From the NCBI GenBank assembly GCA_017409645.1, contig JAFQSI010000228.1:1-6705 (forward strand): 6,705 bases of DNA, read 5' to 3'. A program made the position numbers and the translations under genes. Source of the DNA: Oscillospiraceae bacterium. Its GTDB lineage: Bacteria; Bacillota; Clostridia; Oscillospirales; Oscillospiraceae. Position 1 is the first letter of the stretch. Every line of letters starts with the position of its first letter. Below the pieces are notes generated by a model, which worked only from the letters and a program-made list of their open reading frames with translations, was not told the origin of the DNA and searched no databases. Positions 1 through 6,185 of the stretch are shown piece by piece.

Positions 1-3000
1 AGCTCAGCGGGAGCGACGGAAATGCCGCTGACCACATCGGTGGGAGCGCTCCAGCTGCCGCCGGAGGTCTTCTCGGGGATGATCAGGCAGCTCAGCTCAT
101 CCCACAGATCCTCGTACTGGGTGAACTCGCCGGTGGTGGGATCGATCTCGTAGTAATAAGCGAAGCCGAAGGTGTAGCCCATGAAGGACATCATGTAGTA
201 GCTGTTCCAGCACAGCATGCCGGAGTTGGGATCGATCTCCATGGTCTGGACATACTGGGTGGCGATGCCCACATCCTCGATCAGGACCTCGGGTTCGGCG
301 ATGGTGTCCAGAGTGAAGGAGTAGACGGCGCCGGTGCCGTAGCCGTTGCAGTAGAAGGTGCCGTTGGCGTCGCAGGCCAGGGTGTTGGTCAGGACACCGA
401 TCTCGCCGATGACCTCAACAGCGCCGGTGAGCTTGTCGACGGTGACCAGCTGGCCGTACTGATCGACGGCGTAGATGCTGCCGTCGGCCTTGTTGTAGGC
501 CATATCCACCAGGACGGTGTCCAGGTTGGTCACGAAGGTCATATCGGTCAGGTCCGTCTCGGGCATGACATACAGGTCGCCGGAGTCGGTGGAAGCGAAG
601 ACGATGTGATCGACGATGGTGGCGGCGTAGAAGGTCAGATCGGTGTCGGAATACTGCTCCAGCTCCTCGTAGGTGGAATCCTTGGTGAAGGTGGTCCAGT
701 AGCCGTTGTCCAGATCGAAGGCGATCATGCCGGGCAGCTCAGGCTCATCGCCCAGCTGCATCTCGAGCAGGTAGGTGGTGGTGTTCATGGCGTAGTCGGT
801 GACCTGCAGCAGGAACTTGCTGCCGTTCAGGCCGTCCATGCTCATGACGTACTCGGCAGTCTCGCCCTTGGCGATGTCCTGCTTGGCGCCCTCGTAGGCC
901 AGGACCTGGGTACCGGCCTTGTTGTACAGGGCAACGGCGGAGATATACTCGTTGTCGGAGGCGGTGACGGTCAGGTTGTTGCTGAAGAAGCTCAGGGAGA
1001 CGTCCTTCAGCTCGGGGGAGGTGTTGTCGACCACCATGGTGGTGCCGAAGGTGGCGCCGGTGCCCAGGGCATCCCAGTCCACGTTGCCCTCGGCGTCCAC
1101 ATAGTACTCGGGAGCCAGGGTCAGGCCCATGGAGATGATGTCGCCCTCGGAAGCATCGGACACGGGGACCTGTGCATTCAGGGTGTAGCCGGTGTTGTTC
1201 CAGTAGCCGCCGTTGACATAGTAGTAGGCGGAGTCGACGGCGCCGGGCATGGCCTCGGCCAGGATCTCGCCGGTGGTCTCGTTGACGGCGGTGAAGCGGG
1301 AGGCAGCAGCGTTGCGGATGGCGATGAAGCTGATGCCGGAGATCATGTCAGCGGAGTTGATAGCGTTGCGCTCGGGCATGTACACATCATCGGGGACCAG
1401 GGGGTTGCCGCCGAAGATGTACTTGGCGCCGGGTTCATTAGCGTAGGTCACCAGATAGGTGTTGCCCTCGGGATCGCCCAGGTAGGGCATGCGGCTCTCC
1501 TCACCGGTGGCGTAGACCTGGTAGGAGCCCACATCGAACATGCTGGCGTCGGTCCAGTTGCCGAAGAAGCCCAGCACGGGGATGGAGTGGCAGGTGCCGG
1601 CGACGCCCTCAGCATCGGTCAGGCTCTGGGCGTAGATGTAGCCCTGGATGTAGGTGCCGTTGGGGTAGTAGTAATCCAGCGTGTCCTTCCAGTCCTGGGA
1701 CAGCTTGATGGTCACGGTGACCTCGGCGCTGCCGAAGGCGGGGAGCATGGCGACGCCGGAATTCAGGGCGGCCAGGAACAGGTAGGCGTCGTAGGAGTCG
1801 ACGTCGCCGTCGGCGTCCAGATCAGCCTTGTCCATGTTGGTCAGGGACTCCTCGATGCCGGTGGCATAGTTCAGGATGGCCATGCCGTCGTCGGAGTTGA
1901 CCAGGCCGTCGCCGTTGAAGTCCAGACCGGCCATGGAAGCGGGCTCGACAGTCTCGCCGTTGACGGTCCAGGTGACGTCAGCGCCGATCAGAGCGGTGGC
2001 GGTGTACATGTACAGGTTCACGCCGTCGGAGGTGGGAGCCTGGATGAAGAAATCGGCGCCCAGATCGAAGGCCTTCTCATCCCAGGTCAGGTTGTTGATG
2101 GTGAAGGTGGCGGTGTACTCGCCGGTGCGCTCAGGATCGTCGCCCAGCTCCACCTTGACCTTGCCGTCAGCGGCACCGGCGCTCATGCCGTCGGCCATGG
2201 TGATGTAGGAGTCAGCGGTGACGGCTGCGCCAACGTTGGCGAGGCCAGCGCCCTGCTGCAGGACGGAGTAGTAGCTGGAGGCGTCGGCCAGCATGGGCTC
2301 TGCGGTGGACATCAGCAGGCTCTGGGCCAGCTGACGCTCAGTCAGGCCGGTCTGCTCGACCAGGCCGTTCTCGCGGAGGTACTGGGCCACGACGGCGACC
2401 ATGCCGGACACCTGGGGAGCGGCCATGGAGGTACCGGACATGACCTCATAGGCTTTGCCGGAGGGATCCACGCCGTTGATGGAGTAGATGGAGCCGCCGG
2501 GAGCGGTGATCTCAGGCTTCAGCTCCAGGGAGCCGGGAACGCCCCAGGAGGAGAAGGAGGACATGGTGTAGAAATCGCTGTTAAACTGTCCGGCACCCAG
2601 GGAGTCGGAGACAGTCATGGTACCGGTGTAGTACAGGACATTGCCCTCGTCATCGGTGACGGGAGTGGAGGCGGCCTTGATGGCCAGGCCATCGGCCAGG
2701 GTCAGGGAAGCGCAGGGATTGGTGTACTCGTAATCAGACAGGTCCATGTTGATGACGCCGGGCTGATTGTTGTAGATGAAGGTGGCGATGGCACCTGCAT
2801 CGACGGCAGCGGTGGCCTTCTCGAAGAAGGAGGTCTCGCCGCGGGAGCAGAGGGCGATCTTGCCGGTCAGGGCGTCGCCGACAACGGCGAAGTCCTCGGG
2901 GGTGCCGACGCCCTCGATCAGGACGTACTCATGCTCACCGGCGATGGTGGTGAAGGGCTCGTTGGTGTAAGCACCGTTGCTGCCCTCGAGCATCTCGTTG

Positions 3001-4373
3001 TAGACGATCATCATGTCGCCCACGGTGATGAAGTAGCCGGTGGAGCCGTCATTGTCGACGGAGGCCACGCTCAGGGAGTTGGTGAAGGAGCCGGGCTGGC
3101 CGTTGGTCTGCATGGAGACGTCCTCGGCATACAGGTAGCCGGCATTGTAGGCGTTCTCGACCCAGGAGCCGGAGTTGCCTGCGGACATGACGGCAACGAT
3201 GCCGGACTCGGTCAGGCTCTCCATGATGGCCTGATACTCGGCGGTGGCGTTGCGGGAGGTGCCGGGATTGCCGGAGCCCAGGGACAGGTTGCAGGAATCA
3301 CAGCCCAGGACGATGGCGTCCTCGATGGCGGCCATGTAGTCGGAGTCATAGGCGCCGCCGGCCTTGCCGAAGACCTTCATGGCGATCAGCTGGGCATCGG
3401 GAGCGACACCCTGGACCATGGCGGAATCCAGTGCAGAGACGAAGCCCTCATCGGTGTACAGGAAGCTGTTGGCGGCGGCGATGCCGGAGACATGGGAGCC
3501 GTGGGAGCCCTGGGAGTCGTTGTCATGGGTGACATCCAGGTCGCCGTCGATGTAGTTGTAGCCGAAGGGGATCTTGGCGTTGATGTAAGCCTCGGAGCCC
3601 ACGGGAGCGTTCAGATCATCGGCCAGGGCGACGATCTCCTCGGCGTCCAGCAGATCGATGTACTCGGCGTACTCCTCCATGCTCATGCCGCTCTTGCCGG
3701 CGGCGTAGGCCAGGGAGTACTGGAAGGCATCGGGGTTCAGGGACTGGTGGTCGGTATCGGCACCGGTGTCGATGACGGCGATCCGGGAGCCTGCGCCGGT
3801 GTAACCGGCGGCCCAGGCGGCGGGAGAGCCGATCTGTGCGGAGGAGGTGGACATGCTGGGATCGCTGACTTCCTCGCTCTTGACCACGTCGGGCTCATAG
3901 CGAGTCTCGATCAGGACCTGGCTGACGCCGTCCACGGACTCGATGGCCTCGATCTGGCCGTACTCGACATTGGCGGAGATCAGGTTGGCAGCCAGAGTCA
4001 GGTTCCAGACCACATCCAGCTCGGCACCGAGCTTGCGCTCGATGGCGGCGGTGATCTGAGCCTGCCGGTCCTTCAGACCGGCGCGGTAGGCCATGGCCGC
4101 GGAATTGTCGGCGATGGAATCGGCGGAGTAGCCAGCCATGATGGTGGACTGCTCATCCAGGAAAATGGAGACACGGACCACGTCGGTGTCGACATAGTCG
4201 GTCATGGTGTGCAGCTCGTCAGCTTTGGTCAGAAGACCGGCGGAGACTGCGCTGTTGTCGACCTGGGTGAAGGTGACTCTGCCTGCGGGAGCGGCGGCGG
4301 CGGGAGCAGCCAGGCTCAGCAGCATGCAGAAGGCCAGGACCAGGGACAGCAGCCTGCGGGTGTGATGCTTCAT
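1..4373 (-). CDS. Secreted C5a-peptidase-like S8 (subtilisin) serine protease with PA insertion and dockerin-like module; 3' end outside window
   Basis: Probably a secreted or surface-bound endoprotease; 1,457 codons are visible and no stop is reached. Start: ATG at 4373, preceded by AAAGGAGG with a 7-nt gap. Residues 1-28 are a signal peptide (KHHTRR, then a Leu/Ala-rich core ending APAAAA). Residues ~57-157 look like a subtilisin propeptide. The catalytic set is visible: Asp202 in VIDTGAD, His291 in SHGSHVSG, oxyanion Asn400 in SAGNSGS, Ser649 in SGTSMAAP. The long Asn-Ser gap holds a protease-associated-type domain (~486-570). Beyond ~720 come C5a-peptidase-type Fn3-like segments (~725-947, interrupted by a dockerin-like pair at 816-872; ~1001 onward; ~1116 onward) and a propeller-like region from ~1213. 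TTA, CTA and TCA codons are absent, which suggests strong expression. Substrate is unknown and any cell-wall anchor lies outside the window. Family call is firm; C-terminal domain limits are approximate. Confidence 0.95.
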   Translation of the reverse strand, partial: MKHHTRRLLSLVLAFCMLLSLAAPAAAAPAGRVTFTQVDNSAVSAGLLTKADELHTMTDYVDTDVVRVSIFLDEQSTIMAGYSADSIADNSAAMAYRAGLKDRQAQITAAIERKLGAELDVVWNLTLAANLISANVEYGQIEAIESVDGVSQVLIETRYEPDVVKSEEVSDPSMSTSSAQIGSPAAWAAGYTGAGSRIAVIDTGADTDHQSLNPDAFQYSLAYAAGKSGMSMEEYAEYIDLLDAEEIVALADDLNAPVGSEAYINAKIPFGYNYIDGDLDVTHDNDSQGSHGSHVSGIAAANSFLYTDEGFVSALDSAMVQGVAPDAQLIAMKVFGKAGGAYDSDYMAAIEDAIVLGCDSCNLSLGSGNPGTSRNATAEYQAIMESLTESGIVAVMSAGNSGSWVENAYNAGYLYAEDVSMQTNGQPGSFTNSLSVASVDNDGSTGYFITVGDMMIVYNEMLEGSNGAYTNEPFTTIAGEHEYVLIEGVGTPEDFAVVGDALTGKIALCSRGETSFFEKATAAVDAGAIATFIYNNQPGVINMDLSDYEYTNPCASLTLADGLAIKAASTPVTDDEGNVLYYTGTMTVSDSLGAGQFNSDFYTMSSFSSWGVPGSLELKPEITAPGGSIYSINGVDPSGKAYEVMSGTSMAAPQVSGMVAVVAQYLRENGLVEQTGLTERQLAQSLLMSTAEPMLADASSYYSVLQQGAGLANVGAAVTADSYITMADGMSAGAADGKVKVELGDDPERTGEYTATFTINNLTWDEKAFDLGADFFIQAPTSDGVNLYMYTATALIGADVTWTVNGETVEPASMAGLDFNGDGLVNSDDGMAILNYATGIEESLTNMDKADLDADGDVDSYDAYLFLAALNSGVAMLPAFGSAEVTVTIKLSQDWKDTLDYYYPNGTYIQGYIYAQSLTDAEGVAGTCHSIPVLGFFGNWTDASMFDVGSYQVYATGEESRMPYLGDPEGNTYLVTYANEPGAKYIFGGNPLVPDDVYMPERNAINSADMISGISFIAIRNAAASRFTAVNETTGEILAEAMPGAVDSAYYYVNGGYWNNTGYTLNAQVPVSDASEGDIISMGLTLAPEYYVDAEGNVDWDALGTGATFGTTMVVDNTSPELKDVSLSFFSNNLTVTASDNEYISAVALYNKAGTQVLAYEGAKQDIAKGETAEYVMSMDGLNGSKFLLQVTDYAMNTTTYLLEMQLGDEPELPGMIAFDLDNGYWTTFTKDSTYEELEQYSDTDLTFYAATIVDHIVFASTDSGDLYVMPETDLTDMTFVTNLDTVLVDMAYNKADGSIYAVDQYGQLVTVDKLTGAVEVIGEIGVLTNTLACDANGTFYCNGYGTGAVYSFTLDTIAEPEVLIEDVGIATQYVQTMEIDPNSGMLCWNSYYMMSFMGYTFGFAYYYEIDPTTGEFTQYEDLWDELSCLIIPEKTSGGSWSAPTDVVSGISVAPAE
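1758..1928 (-). other. Dockerin-like EF-hand pair encoded inside the protease
   Basis: Residues 816-872 of the protease contain two 12-residue calcium loops 33 residues apart. The first is DFNGDGLVNSDD (818-829) and the second DLDADGDVDSYD (851-862). Both have acidic or amide residues at loop positions 1, 3, 5, 9 and 12, and each is followed by a hydrophobic helix, which is the type I dockerin pattern. In cellulosomal proteins dockerins bind cohesins; here the partner is unknown and the pair could simply stabilise the fold with calcium. The flanking sequences (a TTIN-L type strand before, VTVTIKLS and a PNG-Y-GYIY stretch after) resemble the two halves of the C5a-peptidase Fn3-like domain, so the module seems to be inserted in it. 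Confidence 0.85.
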
Positions 4374-4380
4374 ACTTGTT

Positions 4381-4388
4381 CCTCCTTT
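4381..4388 (-). promoter_or_regulatory. Shine-Dalgarno sequence of the S8 protease
   Basis: AAAGGAGG on the minus strand sits 7 nt before the ATG at 4373. It nearly matches the full anti-Shine-Dalgarno complement and fixes the protease start at a codon followed directly by a good signal peptide. Confidence 0.93.
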
Positions 4389-4396
4389 TACTTTCT

Positions 4397-4409
4397 GCCG
4401 TAAAACGGC
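4397..4409 (-). other. Small hairpin in the protease 5' leader
   Basis: GCCGT-TTT-ACGGC forms a perfect 5-bp stem with a 3-nt loop, 8 nt upstream of the Shine-Dalgarno sequence. It may protect the mRNA or tune translation; no T-run follows it, so it is unlikely to be a terminator. Confidence 0.45.
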
Positions 4410-4418
4410 GCTATATCA

Positions 4419-4441
4419 GGGGCCGCAGATGACGCGGACCC
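4419..4441 (-). other. GC-rich hairpin in the protease 5' leader
   Basis: GGGTCCGC and GCGGCCCC pair over 8 positions with one mismatch around a 7-nt loop. The structure lies near the predicted 5' end of the protease mRNA, between the palindrome and the second small hairpin. A stabilising 5' hairpin is the simplest reading. No known riboswitch or leader family is recognised. Confidence 0.45.
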
Positions 4442-4446
4442 GAATA

Positions 4447-4462
4447 TACATGTATACATGTA
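4447..4462. promoter_or_regulatory. Perfect 16-bp palindrome, candidate operator for the protease promoter
   Basis: TACATGTATACATGTA is identical to its own reverse complement over all 16 bases. It begins 16 bp downstream of the -10 box, roughly 8-10 bp past the expected transcription start, where a bound dimeric repressor would block initiation or clearance. The core GTATAC resembles the GT-TA-AC style of some GntR-family operators, but no regulator gene is in the window and the assignment to a family is a guess. Confidence 0.55.
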
Positions 4463-4477
4463 CAGCGAATATGCAAC

Positions 4478-4506
4478 ATCTTATCATGTGCATAAATTGA
4501 AGTCAA
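4478..4506 (-). promoter_or_regulatory. Sigma-A-type promoter of the S8 protease
   Basis: The minus strand shows a -35 box TTGACT (4501-4506, 5 of 6 consensus), a 17-bp spacer, and a -10 box TAAGAT (4478-4483, 4 of 6 consensus) preceded by TG one base upstream, an extended -10. The DNA just upstream of the -35 box (4507-4552) is A/T-rich and could act as an UP element. Transcription should start near 4470, giving a leader of about 97 nt. No other promoter as good is seen in the gap. Confidence 0.8.
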
Positions 4507-4554
4507 GTGTCTTTGTAAGAAAAACATTTTGTAACTTTTTCCTTTTTAACAAAG

Positions 4555-4594
4555 CAACAGCCGCGCCGTCCCCTTCGGAACAGCGCGGCTGTTG
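4555..4594 (-). terminator. Rho-independent terminator of the lasso operon
   Basis: CAACAGCCGCGC (minus strand, 4594-4583) pairs perfectly over 12 bp with GCGCGGCTGTTG (4566-4555) around a 16-nt loop. It begins one base after the B2 stop codon and is followed by the modestly T-rich GCTTTGTT. The stem is strong but the T-run is weak, so some read-through into the protease gene is possible. Confidence 0.78.
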
Positions 4595-4595
4595 T

Positions 4596-5021
4596 CTATG
4601 GATCTGCAAATGTGGCAGTTACGGTGAAGCCTGCCATGCTTTCGCCGCCGGTGACGATCAGCTTTCCGCAGCGCAGCCAGGCGTGGGCCTCCATGGCCTG
4701 CCCCTCCCGCTTGCAGACGCCCATGTACAGGGTACACCTCTCCCCCATCCGGTTGAGCAGCCTCTTGGCCGTCAGGGCCCGGATCAGACAGGAGTCCTTC
4801 CAGCGGATCTTCCGGAACATGGCCTCCATCAGCTCATGGACCACCCAGGCATTCCGGGGGCTGGCTTCCACCGGCGTCTCCCGGCCCAGCGTGCCGATCT
4901 TCGGAGCCAGCTCCGAGAAGGGCCGGTGATGGACCCGGAATTTATACCAGTAGATCAGCACCAGGATCTGCGGGATCAGGAGCTTCTGCCGCCAGGGCAA
5001 TCGAAGGAACTTGCGGATCAT
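4596..5021 (-). CDS. Lasso peptide B2 protein: transglutaminase-like leader peptidase
   Basis: A 141-residue protein of the transglutaminase-like B2 family, the cysteine peptidase that cuts the leader from a lasso precursor after B1 has presented it. The N-terminal part (MIRKFLRLPW, then a hydrophobic LLIPQILVLIYWY stretch) is typical of split B2 proteins. The nucleophile is Cys78 in DSCLIRAL and the catalytic His is His113 in EAHAWLRCG. The usual acidic third residue about 12 positions after the His is not seen: that place is Gly125, with Glu127 nearby. Start: ATG at 5021, overlapping the B1 stop as ATGA and preceded by GAGGAG with a 5-nt gap. A longer start at 5087 would add 22 residues deep inside B1 and is disfavoured. 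It is the last gene of the operon; a terminator follows at once. Confidence 0.9.
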   Translation of the reverse strand: MIRKFLRLPWRQKLLIPQILVLIYWYKFRVHHRPFSELAPKIGTLGRETPVEASPRNAWVVHELMEAMFRKIRWKDSCLIRALTAKRLLNRMGERCTLYMGVCKREGQAMEAHAWLRCGKLIVTGGESMAGFTVTATFADP

Positions 5022-5293
5022 CCGTTCTCCTCGACCAGTCCCCGCTCCAGAAGGGTGTTCAGGAACGGCTCGATGTCGGCGCGGCACTGCGCGGCGGAGA
5101 CATCGTACTCGTCGGTCAGCTTCCGGACCAGAGCGGCAACGGAAACAGGCTCCTCCAGCAGCTCCCAGATCCGGCCGCCGATCTCGCCCAGGTTGTAATA
5201 CTTGCCGGTCATGATGTCCATCATGACGGCGGAGCCGTTCATATCGGCGGTCATCAGACCGGCCCGGCGGCTCAGAACAGTGGTATCAGTCAT
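5018..5293 (-). CDS. Lasso peptide B1 protein: PqqD-like RiPP recognition element
   Basis: A 91-residue PqqD-family protein, complete and of normal length. Such stand-alone RiPP recognition elements bind the leader of the precursor and deliver it to the B2 peptidase and the cyclase. Visible family marks are MDIMTGKYYNLGEIGGRIWELL (the strand-turn-helix core, ~25-46; key residues Gly30, Tyr32-Tyr33, Leu35, Trp43), EEPVSVAALVRKLTDEYDV (~47-65), and a helix ending FLNTLLERGLV (~77-87). Start: ATG at 5293 after GGAGGAG with a 7-nt gap. It overlaps the kinase stop by 8 nt and the B2 start by 4 nt, so translation of all three is probably coupled. Fusion to B2, as in proteobacterial lasso clusters, is absent; the split form fits a Gram-positive or actinobacterial-type pathway. 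Confidence 0.92.
   Translation of the reverse strand: MTDTTVLSRRAGLMTADMNGSAVMMDIMTGKYYNLGEIGGRIWELLEEPVSVAALVRKLTDEYDVSAAQCRADIEPFLNTLLERGLVEENG
5027..5032 (-). promoter_or_regulatory. Ribosome binding site deciding the B2 start
   Basis: GAGGAG lies 5 nt before the ATG at 5021, inside the last codons of B1. It supports this start over the upstream ATG at 5087, which lies inside B1. Confidence 0.8.
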
Positions 5294-6185
5294 GGTGTTT
5301 CTCCTCCAAAAATTCTGTGATCAGGTCATACATCCGTGCGGCGCAGTCCTCTCCCGGTGTGCGTGCGACCAGGGCCATGGGGATCTTGGTGGCCAGGGTG
5401 ACGCAGCGCTGGAAATGGCGCTGCAGGTTTCTCTTTTCGATCATGTTGGAGCGGTAGGTGTTGCGCATCAGCTGGTCCACCCGGGTCATGCCCTCGATGG
5501 GTGCCAGATCGCAGCGGGGCATATTCGGCACCAGCCGGACCACCAGACTCAGCGGCGCCCGCCCGTCAAAGAAATACCGGGAAACGTCCACGCCGAATTT
5601 CTCCCGGGAATCGGTGAAATAAAGGGAGTGGATGTCGCTCTCGGGACGCTCATACCGGTCCAGGGCATCCTGCCAGAGCTTCTGGGAGGGATAGCTGGAC
5701 TGGACCATGGGAACGCCCTCGGTGTCATACAGGGCAGAGACGTCATCGGTGATCAGCTTCCAGCCCCGGCGCAGGAATTCCGCCGCCAGGGTGCTTTTGC
5801 CAGCACCGGAATCGCCGGTGAGCAAAATGGAGCGCTCCCCGTCGGTGACGCAGCTGCCGTGGAGGGGGATACAGCCCCGCTGGTGCAAGATCGCACCCAT
5901 GGACGAGCCCATCAGGAACACGCCCAGACGGGAATCCGAGCAATCTGGCTCCGGATCCACCTGGATCAGACGGCCGCCTGTGACGCGGAAGGCGGCCACG
6001 CCCTCGACTCTGGCGTAGATCGCATCCTCCTGCAAAAATTTCCGCTCCTCCGTGGTCAGTCCGCTCAGGTCCGCGCGGACGATCCGCACATCCACTGTGC
6101 GGCAGTCTGTTTCCGGGATCTGCGCAATGACAAAATCGGACTCGATGATCAGGCCGAAGGCTTTATAGAATTTTGTTTTCGGCAT
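5286..6185 (-). CDS. HPr-kinase-like P-loop kinase, probable lasso precursor kinase
   Basis: A 299-residue protein resembling HPr kinase/phosphorylase (~310 residues) in size and P-loop. The ATP-binding motif is GDSGAGKST (124-132), followed by helix and strand to LITDDVS with Asp147-Asp148, matching the HPr kinase SGxGKS ... DD pattern. IPLHGSCV with His109 sits just before the P-loop, as in HPr kinases. The N-terminal ~100 residues do not look like the HPr kinase regulatory domain. In Paenibacillus lasso clusters a homologue (paeninodin pathway) phosphorylates the C-terminal serine of the precursor; by analogy this enzyme is inferred to do the same here. No HPr or sugar-control genes are nearby. 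Start: ATG at 6185, after GGAGGG (6192-6197) with a 6-nt gap, overlapping the cyclase by 23 nt. An alternative is a different nucleotide-dependent tailoring reaction. Confidence 0.87.
   Translation of the reverse strand: MPKTKFYKAFGLIIESDFVIAQIPETDCRTVDVRIVRADLSGLTTEERKFLQEDAIYARVEGVAAFRVTGGRLIQVDPEPDCSDSRLGVFLMGSSMGAILHQRGCIPLHGSCVTDGERSILLTGDSGAGKSTLAAEFLRRGWKLITDDVSALYDTEGVPMVQSSYPSQKLWQDALDRYERPESDIHSLYFTDSREKFGVDVSRYFFDGRAPLSLVVRLVPNMPRCDLAPIEGMTRVDQLMRNTYRSNMIEKRNLQRHFQRCVTLATKIPMALVARTPGEDCAARMYDLITEFLEEKHHD

Noticed and set aside
4326..4373. Lipoprotein signal in the protease (Cys16 in the hydrophobic core)
   Set aside because: The residues before Cys16 are Leu-Ala-Phe; Phe is not accepted at the -1 lipobox position, and a standard Ala-rich cleavage site follows near residue 28.
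606..4403. A 1,265-codon open frame on the plus strand
   Set aside because: It is the exact in-register complement of the protease gene. Its Gly/Val-rich, low-complexity product is what results from reading Ala GCC and Asp GAC codons backwards, it starts at GTG with no ribosome site, and no domain is recognisable.
4413..4529. A 38-codon minus-strand ORF in the intergenic gap, considered as a lasso precursor
   Set aside because: It spans the -35 and -10 boxes of the protease promoter, lacks a properly spaced ribosome site, and has no Tyr-Pro leader motif or penultimate-Thr junction followed by a core with Asp/Glu at position 7-9.
4596..5087. A longer B2 start giving 163 residues
   Set aside because: The extra 22 residues are Arg/Pro-rich and lie wholly inside B1; the ATG at 5021 has a GAGGAG site and the ATGA stop-start overlap.
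4458..5198. A 246-codon open frame on the plus strand across the terminator, B2 and B1
   Set aside because: It runs antisense to B2 and B1, whose families are recognised, crosses the operon terminator, and has no convincing ribosome site or domain.
5286..6185. Housekeeping HPr kinase/phosphorylase of carbon catabolite control
   Set aside because: The N-terminal half does not resemble the HprK regulatory domain, and the gene is embedded with overlaps between lasso biosynthesis genes.
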